Source of the DNA: Bugula neritina
Taxonomy: Eukaryota; Bryozoa; Gymnolaemata; Cheilostomatida; Bugulidae
Reading direction: 5' to 3'
DNA: 60,000 nt
NCBI GenBank assembly: GCA_964035545.1
Contig: OZ037766.1
Location: forward strand, 20,699,767 to 20,759,766
Below are positions 27,191-39,235 of the stretch, piece after piece. The number at the start of each line of letters is the position of its first letter. Positions within the stretch are counted from its first letter, which is position 1. The notes below the pieces were generated by a model. The model saw only the letters and a list, made by a program, of their open reading frames with translations. It searched no databases and was not told the DNA's origin. A program made the translations under genes and the position numbers.

Positions 27191-27282
<92 letters not shown>
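27191..27282. repeat. (AT)n microsatellite
   Basis: About 90 bp of nearly pure AT dinucleotides with one G interruption. It is part of the hammerhead-bearing insertion. Confidence 0.95.
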
Positions 27283-27288
<6 letters not shown>

Positions 27289-27320
27289 GAAATAAAATGA
27301 GATTTGATTAATATAATGAC

Positions 27321-27373
27321 ATTTATTACTAGTAGTTTCGTACACAAAAACGATGTGCACTCGTCAGATAAAT
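27321..27373 (-). ncRNA. Type I hammerhead ribozyme
   Basis: Read on the minus strand, all core parts are present in the correct order. Stem I 3' strand AUUUAU is followed by CUGACGA. Stem II is GUGCACA paired with UGUGUAC (7 bp, one G-U) around loop UCGUUUU. Then come GAA and stem III ACU/AGU with a 3-nt loop, which starts with the conserved A15.1-U16.1 pair. The cleavage motif is GUA, with predicted cleavage between 27327 and 27326. The stem I 5' strand AUAAAU is perfectly complementary to AUUUAU. Stem I is followed by an unpaired bulge region that could make the usual loop-loop contact. The minimal stem III is typical of hammerheads in Penelope-like elements and retrozymes. Cleavage activity is inferred, not shown. 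Confidence 0.85.
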
Positions 27374-27422
27374 TTGCCACTATCTGTGGAGCACTCTAGT
27401 AACGTTTTATAAACACTCATTT

Positions 27423-27425
<3 letters not shown>

Positions 27426-27471
<46 letters not shown>
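27426..27471. repeat. (AT)n microsatellite
   Basis: About 46 bp of AT dinucleotides on the other side of the hammerhead unit, ending at the right copy of the putative target duplication. Confidence 0.9.
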
Positions 27472-27475
<4 letters not shown>

Positions 27476-27479
27476 CCAA

Positions 27480-29360
27480 CTCTCTTCAACAATAAGAAAC
27501 TGATAAACCAATATAAATCAACAACATTTCTCATGTTAAGTAAGGCTGAATATAATTATTTATTTTTATAGAATATACTACTCTGTGATTATGTAATAAA
27601 GCTGGCTAATTTCTGATCTATGAAATACTCCTGTTGTGATCTTAGCACATTACCAGTGGTATGTCATTATTCTTTGAAATAACCATTTATTCATAACCCA
27701 AATGTATCGTCTTCGCTATTGTAGCATAGTAAACTTAAAACCAAAGGATAATTATAGCCTGGGGACCAGAACTAGTACTATAAGCTGCAGAAAAGCAGAC
27801 AATTTAACGAGACAAATTTGAGTAACTTTAATTTATATACATTAATTGATATAGTTGCTGTTAGAAGTATACATACTTACTTTTCAGCTGGTAGTTCTCT
27901 CCTTCAAGCATGGACACTCATAAAAGAATTATTTTTTTTATATTTGCAAACTAGTTTATTCTATTTGGAGCTTGCTCTTTTACTTTACAAAAGAAAAGCT
28001 TGCATAAAGCACAATTGGCATCTATTACTCAGCAAGGATTCTGCTAGTTGTATTGTGAAGATTACCCCTGTGGCGTCCCTGCTTGGAAGCTAGAGGTCTT
28101 GGGTTCGAATTTTATTAGTGGCAAATATTTTGCACTACAAGTTTGGTGTTTACATAGTTATTGGTTGCCCCTCAATACTCATAGCTATAAAGTTTTGTGT
28201 AATATTGCTAAATAGTCTCAATTTCGATTTAATGTTTTGCTCAAGGCAGCTACGATACTACCTATTAGCTCTTTTACCAGATAGCACATACAAAAATTTA
28301 TAATTGTAAAAATAAAACATAAATTGAAATCATATACTCTACTAAAATCCACGCATCAGTAAACCAAGCTGGGCAAAATTGATTTAAAGAAATGTATATA
28401 CAAATTGACATTACAATTGCATAAATAATTGTGCAACAATTGCCAATGAGAGTTGGTGTAATGGTAGAAATTCAAGTCATATTTTGGTAATGCATGGTAG
28501 TCTTTATTCATGAAAAAATTAAACTGAAAGATGCTGCAGAGTTGCATTAAGTTATAAATTGCAGGGCTGGTGACAAACATTCAAAGTTTTCTCATGGTGT
28601 TCAAAGTCAAAATTATTAAAATAATCTGTAGCTTTGAGATCTTCAGCAGAATGCTGTGTAGCCCAAGTTTTAAATGTGGAGGAAGTGCATGTAGAGGCTG
28701 CATATATGTACATCAATATACACACATGTAACCTGCAAGGATATACAATACTATTTTATATCACTATTGTACTTCATTGTGAACTGTTGACAGCAAGAGC
28801 ACACAACTCTTACAAACTACTGCTACTCTTTTATGCCCCTCGCATATTATTATACCTTAAAGAACTAGTCTATAGAAAATCAAATTATATAGAAATCCAT
28901 TATCATGCATAGATTTATTATTATTAGAATATATTTGTTTTATGTACTATTAACTTGCATAGATTTATTAACATTATTATATAGAGTCCCTGTACATGTG
29001 CATTTGCAAAGGTTTCAAGATTGTTTTCACCAATAAACAAGTAACAAAAAAGGTCAACACTGACTAGAAAGAAAAAACATTATATAAGATTTTGATATAG
29101 GCTGCACATGAGCAATTACAAATAGAATTAATTGAATTAAATATAGCACTTGGAGTATTAGAATAAAGTGGTTCTTGTTTGGGCAAAACATAAAGATTAT
29201 AATAAATCGGTAGCAAATTTCAACCCGTAATACTTGGCAGTAGCTGCAGATTGGTACATGAGAAAAGTCAGTATCTGAATGAGTTCTGATGAGCAACACT
29301 TCTGTTACTTGCCACCAGCTGGCTGTTGATTGAAAACGTAGAACTTTCCTGAGTATTAGC
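27480..29360. other. Intergenic DNA with a SINE fragment
   Basis: No gene recognised. A SINE-like fragment lies at 28063-28200. TTTATT at 28964-28969 and 28914-28919 (AATAAA on the minus strand), about 400-450 bp after the copy B stop, are candidate poly(A) signals for SLC25A21 copy B. Confidence 0.45.
28063..28200 (+). mobile_element. Diverged tRNA-derived SINE fragment (family 1)
   Basis: A B-box-like GGTTCGAATTT is followed at the same distance as in the 12.3 kb element by GGCAAATATTTTGCA. The A box region is poorly conserved. The limits are uncertain. Confidence 0.5.
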
Positions 29361-32300
29361 TTATAGAATTTGTTGAAGGTATCCGTAAACATGTTCAAAC
29401 ACTAAAAACATCAATGCTCCTCCTACAAACACAAAAAATGTCAAAAGTTTATAAAATAATTGCTTCATAATGCACCACTGTTACAACTACCACTACAATA
29501 AAACTTGGGTAATAGCGAATATTATACACCCCTTTGGAAAGTAAGAAAATCTATTCTTCCAGGCTGAAAAGTTTATATAAAATACTAAATAAGATAAACC
29601 TTCCTCTGATATTCCTAGCGGTCAAATGATTATGTTTACATTGCTGGTAAAAGGCTCTATCTATTAATCTACAATATAACTTACTATTACTTTGGCTATT
29701 ACCCCAGCCAATAGTCTTGCAATATGCGAGTTAAGTTTTGGAAGCAACAAGATTTAACGGATCTATTTAACGGACCTCACAAAATTGAGATAATGTTCAG
29801 AAAAGTCCGCTTTGATTTATAAAATTATACCAGTTGGAAAAACATGCATTTTTTCACATCATTCAGTTCTATGATAAAAAATAACAGTAGAAATGGCAGT
29901 GAAACTTCAGCTATTGATACTGTTCACAATTGAACTGCAGGTAAAATGAATTGACTGGAAGTAACAACATGTTTTACCTACAGTTAATATGCTCAGAAGC
30001 TAGAAAATTTAAGCTCAGCTTACCTGGGCCAACTTTCATCATTTTCGGCAGAAGACCTTTATATAGTGAGAAGATTCTAAAAAAATGCCAATAACAAGGT
30101 GTTTTTGATGTTGAGTAATTGAGAAAGCTGAGTAGAGCAATGAAATTAGAGTAAGTCAAGTCCAAGCTAAAAGAATTAAGTTCAAATCAAGTTAATCAAT
30201 GACTTGAGTCACGTGGAATATCACAGAAAATTAATAGAAATTTTAATTAGTGGGCAGCTACGTTCATTTAGCAGCTTAAATCAATAAAAAATGGGTAATG
30301 GTTAGAAAACATTGAATTACAATAACCATTGAATTTCTACAAAGATAATAATATTATTGAAAGTTCAATCAAAACACCATTAAATCAATGTAATCGATAC
30401 AAAAAAATCTATACTGTGAGCTAAGACTGTCAAAAACTAAACTATTACAAGAAAACTTTGGCTGATGGTTATTGGCCCATTGTCCAAAACTTTTATTCTA
30501 ACACATTAGGGGGAAACTGGATATGCAAACAGTTAGGCCACTTAATGTTTATATCTCAAGTAATGGAAATACCATTTCAACACACCCAGTAAGCCTTGCT
30601 GGGCATTTTTATTAGTAATTCCACTTTTATTACATTACATCCTCAAGAAATTTACAATAAATTTCAAGAATACTACCACTCATCTTAATGAATAACATTG
30701 AAAATGTTCAGTATTTTTTCTCTTGACTAATGGCCCATTATAAATGTTTCTAACTAGATAATTTTATTTTAATTATTAATTATATTGTGATATAAATTAT
30801 ATTAAACTACCATATAAAATATATAATAAATATAAAATACTTCAGAATTACAAAAGGTATTAAAACTATGCATGTTTGAAAATGAGAAGCTTCTGTTTTA
30901 ACTTTGAAAAGCAATATTTAAAGCTGCAATCTTCCCCAAAGTAAAAGTAGGAGAAGATAACTCTGCAGATACTCCAGGTTCACAGATAAATCGTAACTAC
31001 ATTAGGAAAAATAAAACTACCCAATTTAAGTGCCATTGTAATTGGAAATCCTACTTTAAAAAAATAAAAAGGATGTTTTTAATTTCAAATGGTGACACTT
31101 CATTGAATACTTTGTTCCACCCTGTTTTAAAGTGTTCATAACACTTTTAGTTGTTCACTAATTATAGATTTTCCTACGATTGCTTTTATTATAATGTAAA
31201 TGTACTATAGTGATATAAAAAAAGGCACAAAGAAATTTTATTGGCAAAGATGGCAGACTACAGTTAAATGCAACAGCAAAAAATAAAAGCTGAAACTACT
31301 TGTGTATAAACTCAATATAAAACAGAAGAAAATGATAAAAAACTCTTGAAAGTCAAATTTTTATAATGTTTTAAAAAGCTATGGTATTTGGATGTGCAAG
31401 AAATACATACCCCTCTTCTTTGATAACAAGCTTCATAGTTTGTATTGTAGATTTGTACTTGACAACCCCTGGTGTAGGCTGGGGTCCTTGTATCAGGCTT
31501 TTAGTAACATCCCATGGAGTGTTGGAAACACAGGCTACACTTCCTGCAGTAAAGCCAACCAGTAATCTATAAGGTATGCTGACTTTCTCCTGAAGAATAA
31601 ACAGTAAACACATCACTTAGTAATTCCTGGCAAAGAAGTGGGGGAGAGAGGGGGCAACTTCACAGCATACATACATAATCAAGAGTCAACAACAAGGTTT
31701 CCATGAGCCTGTAGGTATTTCAATGGTATCTGGTAATTAAAAACTTATCTGTGTAAACTTGAATAAAATTCAAAACACAAAACTTAGATTAGATTTGATT
31801 CACAATATTCTGACGCTTACTATGACAGGTTGTGGAATATTTTGAGTAATAGATGGCAAAGTTCTTGTATCAAATGTTTGATGAAAAAATCTCTAGGACA
31901 TTATGGCTGGCTCCGAGATTTAAATTCTATCTAGCAAATCCCAATCAGTTAGAAGCAAGCTACCCACTGTAGTTACCTTACATTTGCAGAGTCATTCTGC
32001 TTGATTACCCAAACATTGCTTTTATTATTCTAGATTAAATGCAAATTAGCCCTTAAGAATGTTTAACTCAGAGAAAATATCAAGTGAACTACAATATGGT
32101 GGTATGCGCTCATTGTGTTCAATTAAATACTTTATTGCAGTGAAGTTTACAATGTATTACCATAAGAGTTGTCCAGGATATTATCTAGTAAACTCACCCA
32201 GTCATCAAAGAGATATGTTTTGAGATTATTGTATGTTCCAAAGAAGAGCGTATTAGACACACAGTAGCTGCATATTGTAGTTGGCAAGGCCTTGTTTATT

Positions 32301-35300
32301 CCTTTCAATCCAAGACCTCCTTTTTTGATTATTTCTCTAGCAGTGGCAAATGCACTCTTTTGCTGAAAATTATCAAACAATACAATAATATAGGGAGGGA
32401 AAAGGCTAAACTGCACTAAACAAAATTAACTAAGCATAGAACAGCATTCCAACAGTTTTCAATACTCTGGAAGTTATCGGTCACTGTCATCCTAAGCATC
32501 AAAGCCAATAAACGATACAAGCTTATTTGTGATTGGCTTCCCAGTGGTTTTCCATTCATATCTAAGAAGGCTGTAAAGTTCAGAATTTTAAAGATATATT
32601 TCAATTATTTAGCATAGTTCAATTAAGGTTATATGTTACTGAAATGAGTTTGTGTAAAAACCTAAAAAAAAACAAACAAAAACTTTGTTTGAAAACTTTT
32701 TTACAAGTTTTAGCGACCTATAAAACTGGCAAATCAAGTATATCAATTGTAATGCAAACTAGTAGGGGGTCATCTGACTTTAGCTTCGACTCTAGATATT
32801 CCTTTCAGCCTCCAAAATGAATTTAAACAATATTGACACAATTAATATGTTTTAGGCCAGTATTATTTCACCACTTACAACGCCATAGTCCTGCATCAAA
32901 CATTGAAGAAGCCATGGAATACACAAGAGTGTAAAATACCGCACTAACCACTCTTATAAGACTTACACTTACCACTCTATAAGACTTACACTCATAACAC
33001 AGCTCTACAGAACTAAATATTAACTTACTGCAGCAAATGCCATCCTTTCAGACTGTAGCTTCACTTTCACAGTTTCAAAAGGATTCACAACAAAAGCTTC
33101 TGTGCAGCCAGAGAAAAACCCTGCCAATAGGAACACCTAAAATCAAGGCATATATAAAACATTGGAATTACTAAAGACAATGTCTAATAATGTTATATCA
33201 ACATCCTCAGTAACTTTTCTTGTAATGATAACAATCAAAATATTAACTGACAAGATATAATATATAGATGGAAATGATAAAACAATAGTTGTCAGTTTCA
33301 TGATAAAATAAATATCAATAATTAGCCACTGTATATTTTTTCCTTACCATATTTTATTTGTAACGATTAGTAAGCTATAGCTGTTAAATTCCTATTCTAA
33401 CTGTGCACCAAATGAAAATTGAGTTGAAAGTCATTGCAATAACTTTATTTATCAACTTTTAAGAAGTATTAGATTAACTTTTTTACTAAAAAATACATCG
33501 ACATATTTTCTTTGATTTTGAGTTTACAGTGAGATAAGTTTGACTGACTACTCAGACTACACACCATCTCCCCAATTAACGGCAGTGCCAAGCCGAGAAC
33601 TTTGCATCGAAAACTTGCTTACTGTTTATTTTCATATATTCTTTAATGTATAAACAACCTTTCTAACAATGTATATTAGTTGCAGTAGGTTGTGATTTTG
33701 GAGCACAGTTAAAACCGCAACAAATTGCGTAGCTTTTCCGTAGGTTTGGTAGGGCAGTAGACACGACATCACCACTGTTATGCAAGTATATGATGCAAGG
33801 GGCCAACTTTACGAATGTTCTAAATACACTCTGTCTTAAATTAAATAAGTAAATTTTTTAAACAGCGTTTGTAGCTTGAGAAACAAATTGGAAAAGAAGT
33901 TATATTTATAATGCTTGGTTTTAAAAGAAGTTACAATCCTGAGCCATAAGGTTTGTTTCTTACTTTTTCTGAAAATGCGGTCAGTTCCAACTATTTATAG
34001 CTTCAGCAAAACTTGTTGAATTTATGTGGATTTCAAACATTACTTGTTAATCGCAACTAATCATTACATGACATCATTTGAAAAAGTAAGGCATTGGCAA
34101 AGACAATTACAAAAAAATAAAAATAAAATGAAAACTTAAACTAATAGAATGGCATGATTTAAAGCCTTGAAACACACTTCAAGAAAATTCAAAAGCAATT
34201 TTTTAAACTCTAGTAGCTAAAATAATTCATAATTATCTTAGAGCGCACACTGAAATGTGCCAAAGGAGTGATCACTTAACATATATTTTACAATTTACTT
34301 TCATTATGCATGAAAATTAGTGGAATTCTCCTTCACTGAATTAATTTTTGACTAAAAGTGGTGATTGTATAAATGCACTTAAAGGCACTGAGGAAAAACT
34401 GGAAATTATGAAAACATACATTTTTCTTTTAGATTAAAAACCAAAGCTCAAAAAGTTTGAAGCTTATAAAACTATAGTTTTCAATGTTGGGATATTAGAA
34501 TATAACTAAATAGAACTTCTCGCAGGCTCCCAGGACTGAACACTTATACCTATCTGGATATAGCAGTATATCCAAACATATAGGCTTAAACATTACTGCA
34601 ATAGAAGGATACTTACGCAAGGCTGAGGTAGTGTCTCCCATTGCGACACAATCGCTTTATATTGCTCAAATGCAAAGAATTTAGTGGCTCTTTTAGGTGT
34701 TTCTACCATAATAGGGGGAAGTATACCTTTGTATAGTGACAGAAAACTACAACAAGTACCAAAGAATAAGACAGGGTACAAGAATGTAAGACAGAAAATT
34801 GCATTGCATTGCTAATACATTTCTATCAAGATACAGCAACACTTTGGTATTCGTATGTCGATCATTTTGAAATTCGATGACTTTACATAATTTTCAGAAA
34901 TCTAAGGAAAAGTCAAGTATGTGACGACTAGACTGCAGCAGCTACATATTTATTATTACAAGAAAGAATATAAATCTGATTTAAATGTTTTTACATCAAT
35001 ATAAAACAATGTGAATACACTGATATACTTATACGTATAAACATCAAAGCAATAAAAGACATAGCCATTAATGTATGATTATAGCAGAATACAAAAGTTG
35101 ACAATTTTCACAGTATAGACAATATTTTAGGTAGTAACAAACCCTTCAGCTCTGTATATAGTAGAGAAACAGTGCCTAACGGACTTGTAGGCATTCGGAG
35201 TACCAGGTCTCTGCAACTGAAACCTGGTCTTCATAACATCCAAAGGGTAGAGCAGGCATATGTCCGTCAAACCTGTGCAACATTACATCATGTATATGCT

Positions 35301-36167
35301 AGCTTACATTTCATGGAGATGTGTAGACATCCACTTATTGGCTCATTTAAATTCGGTCTTAACAATATATATCTTCTAATTTAAAAATGAAACCAGTTTT
35401 TCCAAAATGAGAACCCAATGCTTAATTTTTTCAATTTAATTTCAATTTTAATTAAAAAAATAGAAGCATTACTCGCTACTCATGCAGGAAAAGGTGGTAA
35501 AAATTGAGCAAAAAGACGTTAGGTTAAACATTTAAACTTGAGCACCAGAACTGCCAGCTATTCCAAAGGTATAGGTATAACTGACTGGTCTTGCTGCTAT
35601 TCAACCCATAATTGTGTGCCCAGACAGTCTTTATATATCGAAAATTAAAAATCAATCGGTAAATTACTAAAGTTGTGAAATTTTCTTAGTCAAATATTTA
35701 ATGACACATCTAACAGTTTTTTGACATAACATTGGTGACTTACACTAAGCTTCAAGACAATCTTGACCAACCTAGCATATGAAAAATGAAGTTATATATA
35801 TATTTCATGCAAACTCTTGCGTATAAAAAGGTGAGTAATTTGAAGAGATTAACATTGAGCACTTAAAAGAATAAAGTTCTCATACGCACCTGCTAAACTA
35901 CCAGAAACCATCTGCATAACCGCCAACTTTACTTTACCATGTTCTTTAGGGAATGATAAAGTCGGTGATACTCTCATCACAGCCTGGCCTGGCTTCAATT
36001 CACCTTAGAGGAGAAGGTAAACATATTTGTGCTGGCAATCTACTTGGTATTAAATAAATCTCATAATTTATATGCATGTAAATTCAATCTAAGACACCCC
36101 AGTACCTATTTTATTAAACAGGAACCGTAGATTTTTACAATCTTAACTTACCTTGAATGTCACACAT
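29361..36167 (-). CDS. SLC25A21-like mitochondrial carrier, copy B (318 aa)
   Basis: Nine exons on the minus strand: 36167-36152, 36003-35890, 35272-35143, 34746-34617, 33136-33029, 32362-32198, 31589-31411, 30076-30024 and 29422-29361 (957 nt). From the third exon on, lengths equal those of copy A exactly (130, 130, 108, 165, 179, 53, 62). The first exon (MCDIQ) ends at a GTAAGT donor and joins in frame, giving an N-terminus about 16 residues longer than copy A; an internal ATG at 35968-35966 is the alternative start. Carrier motifs are PLDVMK, PFETVK and PWDVTK. Identity to copy A by exon is about 64, 60, 94, 47 and 69 percent for the five large shared exons. The helix-4 RHG of copy A is replaced by SYC (198-200), so substrate choice may differ. 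Likely an inner-membrane carrier that has diverged from 2-oxodicarboxylate transport. Confidence 0.88.
32900..33150 (-). other. Putative gene-conversion tract (SLC25A21 copy B side)
   Basis: Counterpart of 17345-17605. Exon 33136-33029 plus adjacent intron is nearly identical to copy A although the flanking exons are diverged. The intron flank has the same CTTATAAGACTTACA-like repeats with small indels. Confidence 0.75.
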
Positions 36168-36464
36168 TGTCCTTTAGAGCAGTAGTACAACGGTAAATAC
36201 TGGATGGCTTTCACCTACTATCCATAGGATGACTTTAGTCCAGGGCAATAATCATGTTTTCATAGCCATACCCAATCACTTTAATGAAATAAACAAGAAG
36301 GTTAATTGTTAAATTACATTTACTGGACTACATACTATTATCATCAAATAAGTACAAATTTATATTTTGTAGTAGTATGACAAATATGTATATATTAGTA
36401 TTTTTATACAATTTACCTTATCATTAATATCATAAATATTATTATTGGTTATCACCATCAACTA

Positions 36465-37745
36465 TTACCACGAGTCTATGAGCATCAATGTGACTACGGT
36501 GACAGTATGAGTATGTCTATTACTATTAGTAGTCATTATCCTTAAATTCAATATTATGATTATTATTAATAAATTTTGGACCATCACCATGACAAATATC
36601 TAAGCCCTACGGTCAAGTATCTCAATTCTATGAGTATTAATATAACTATGGACACAGTATCAGTATATTTATTGTTAATAGTAAAACCAATACTATTAGT
36701 ATTATTATTAAACTTACACTTGCAGATAGTTTTACTGGTAGTCTTAGTCGATAACTTAGTATTACCAATAGTAATACTAATAGTAATACTATTACCAAGA
36801 GTATTACTATTAGCATTAGTAATATTAGTAGTAATAGTATTGAACTAATTTAAACTTAGAGTTAGTATAACATTAACTATAGGACATAAGACTAAGTATT
36901 ACTATTACAGTATGGGTCTCACTATTAGTATTAGTATTACTAATACTGTAATACTAATACTAATAGTAATACTAATAGTTATACTATTACTAGAACTAAT
37001 ACTATTACTAATATACTATTACTATTAGTATTAGACTTAATCTGGGCATTATCATAATCATTACTTATAGTTATACTTATTAGATTTAATATAAGACTAA
37101 GTATAACATTAACTTACCATTAAATTCAATATAAGACTAAGTAATACCAAATCCAATAGTATTACTATTAGTATGAGCTACTAGTACTAGTAATACTAAT
37201 TTACATTTACTATAAATAATACTATGACTTAATTGGTAATACTAATTACTATTGCTAGTATAGGCTTAGTATAACTATAAGTATTACTAATATTTGCTAT
37301 AACTATGTCTATTGTATTACTATTAGGCTACATTTGATTTACTTCTAGTTCTACTTTTAGTCTTACTATAACTATAACTATAAGTATTACCACTTACCAG
37401 CATTTATAATTTCTGTTTCAACTTGGTCTCTAGACTCTACTCTCAGTCGTAGAGTTTCTACACTCTCTTACATTTACTTTTTGGTCTTTTAGTATTAGTA
37501 TTACTGTTCGATTTAGTCAAGTTACACTTGCGAACTCTTAGTCAGATTGTTTACAGTTTCAGTTTACTCTTCACTTTTGTCTTTTACTTTAAAGTTTTAT
37601 TAATATTAGTTTAAGTTTTAGTTTTCACTTTTCGAGTTAGACTTGATCTACATCTAATTCAGTGACTGTGAGTCTTAGTCTTACACTTACAGTTTGAGTT
37701 ACTCTTAGAGTTACTGTTAGTCTTACTCTTACTCTTAGAATTAGA
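36465..37745. repeat. Long degenerate ANT-triplet and hexamer array
   Basis: About 1.3 kb dominated by triplets of the form A-N-T (ACT, AAT, AGT, ATT) that grade into TTAGTC/TTACTC hexamers at the right end. Because the reverse complement of ANT is again ANT, the texture looks the same on both strands. No gene is recognised in it; the 90-codon frame at 36.6-36.8 kb is a by-product. Confidence 0.85.
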
Positions 37746-38640
37746 TAATAGATTCAACTTCAAGTTTCACTTTCTGGCAAAAGTTGAACACATTCTGATT
37801 CTTCGTGAGACTTTAGCTTTAGCAAATTAAACAAAATCTTAATTTATTTTCAGTGAAATAGAAAGTATGTTAATAATTAAATGCTATCTTTTATGGAATT
37901 TAGCAATTTTCAGCGCAGCATGCAGTAATAGAACAGACAGACAATTGTTGCACTTGCATTTGATTCCTACCAATATTATTTCATTGTGCTGCACGTTTTG
38001 TTTTAGTTGCACGACAACGTAGGAACGGCTCATTAACCCCCTTCCCAAAGTCACTATAAACTATTGCTATGAACTACCATGCGAGTAGTATGCAAAATAT
38101 CGCTAGAAGCAGCACCTAGTAGGGTGTGACTGAAAACAGTATTTGTATACACACCGACTTCATATCCAGGAATCGATGCATGCAATGACCACTAGTTCGT
38201 CGCTGCTTCAAGGGATTTTTTGTTATATAAGCTACGTTAGCCTATTGAAATAGAATAAATGGTATGGTCTACAGAATGGGATATTATTGAATTAGACAAC
38301 TAGAGTTGAAAACATAGCCTAAGCTTTGGAGAAACAACTGAACTTAAATATACCAGTTAAAAGTAAATTTTCAGTGCTGCGATCACTGAACTGGAAAAGA
38401 TTGAGTTCATTGGCTGCGATATTCTAGCCTTATTGAGGGCCTTGTGTTGGGTACGAGGCTAATTTAACCTTGACATTCTAGATATTTTTTACTCCATATA
38501 AAATAGAACATAGAGCATGAAATTGAATGAGTGAAACTGAATGAGATTATCCATTAATATAAATTTTATATCACAAGCTACATTAAAATTATTGTCATTG
38601 TATAAGAATAAGATTAAGGGCAACTATTTTAACTACGATC
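37746..38640. other. Intergenic DNA, nothing recognised
   Basis: Slightly more complex sequence between two repetitive regions. No coding, RNA or repeat feature was seen. Confidence 0.5.
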
Positions 38641-39180
38641 GGATTCCGATTACTATCAATGTAAACATCATTATGATATTGATTATCATTATGATTTATT
38701 AATTAAAATTTACCAAAATTTTTAATTAAACTGAAACTAGTACTACTAGTACTACTACTAATGGCTGTACGTGTGTCTTGTAGTGTTATTACTAGTAGTA
38801 GTAGTACTACTGCTAGTAGTTTAGGTTTTGAGCATCGTCATGATCACTTCAGAGTGATGATCATGATTAGCATATTCATATTGATGTTTAGTATCATTAT
38901 GATTATCATTATCATTATGGTTTAGATTATCATTATCATTATGTCAAGATTGATGGTGATCATCATCATGATAATCTAAATTATGCTAATTAATATGAAC
39001 ATCAACTTGAGCATAGCAGTTACTGAGTCTGAGAGTAAGTTAGTGGTTACTCACAGTCTGAGTCAGTGAGTCACTGATACTAATACTAATAGTAACAGTC
39101 ATACTCATAGTAATAGGAATGGTCATGGTGCTAACTGCTATGTGATAACTAATAACTAATTAAGTTTTGGCTCAGTTTCA
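38641..39180. repeat. Simple-sequence region with imperfect palindromes
   Basis: ATT/ATC-rich triplet sequence. Inverted ACT/AGT blocks around 38733-38762 and 38785-38815 could fold into a roughly 30-bp imperfect hairpin. A second hairpin-like stretch lies near 38838-38870 (TGATCAC against GTGATGATCA). The right part (39000-39180) is ANT-triplet array. Confidence 0.6.
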
Positions 39181-39235
39181 AGTTGATTATCAATTTGAAT
39201 ACCACTGTCAGTATCAGTTATCACTATGGTGTCAT

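Larger units (their letters stand above)
27170..27479 (-). mobile_element. Hammerhead-ribozyme-bearing small mobile element
   Basis: An insertion-like block flanked by the direct repeat TATTAGCCAA (27170-27179 and 27470-27479). It contains two (AT)n tracts (about 27191-27282 and 27426-27471) around a 140-bp unit with the hammerhead motif. The 12-mer AAATAAAATGAG occurs at 27178-27189 and again at 27290-27301, as if the end of a second unit in tandem had been kept. A 9-bp inverted repeat (TAAAATGAG at 27293-27301, CTCATTTTA at 27416-27424) encloses the ribozyme. Hammerheads of this type are known from Penelope-like elements and from metazoan retrozyme-like tandem repeats. No protein is encoded, so it is non-autonomous or a terminal remnant. 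Confidence 0.75.

Noticed and set aside
27159-27380. Minus-strand frame of alternating Tyr and Ile
   Set aside because: It is the (AT)n tract read as protein.
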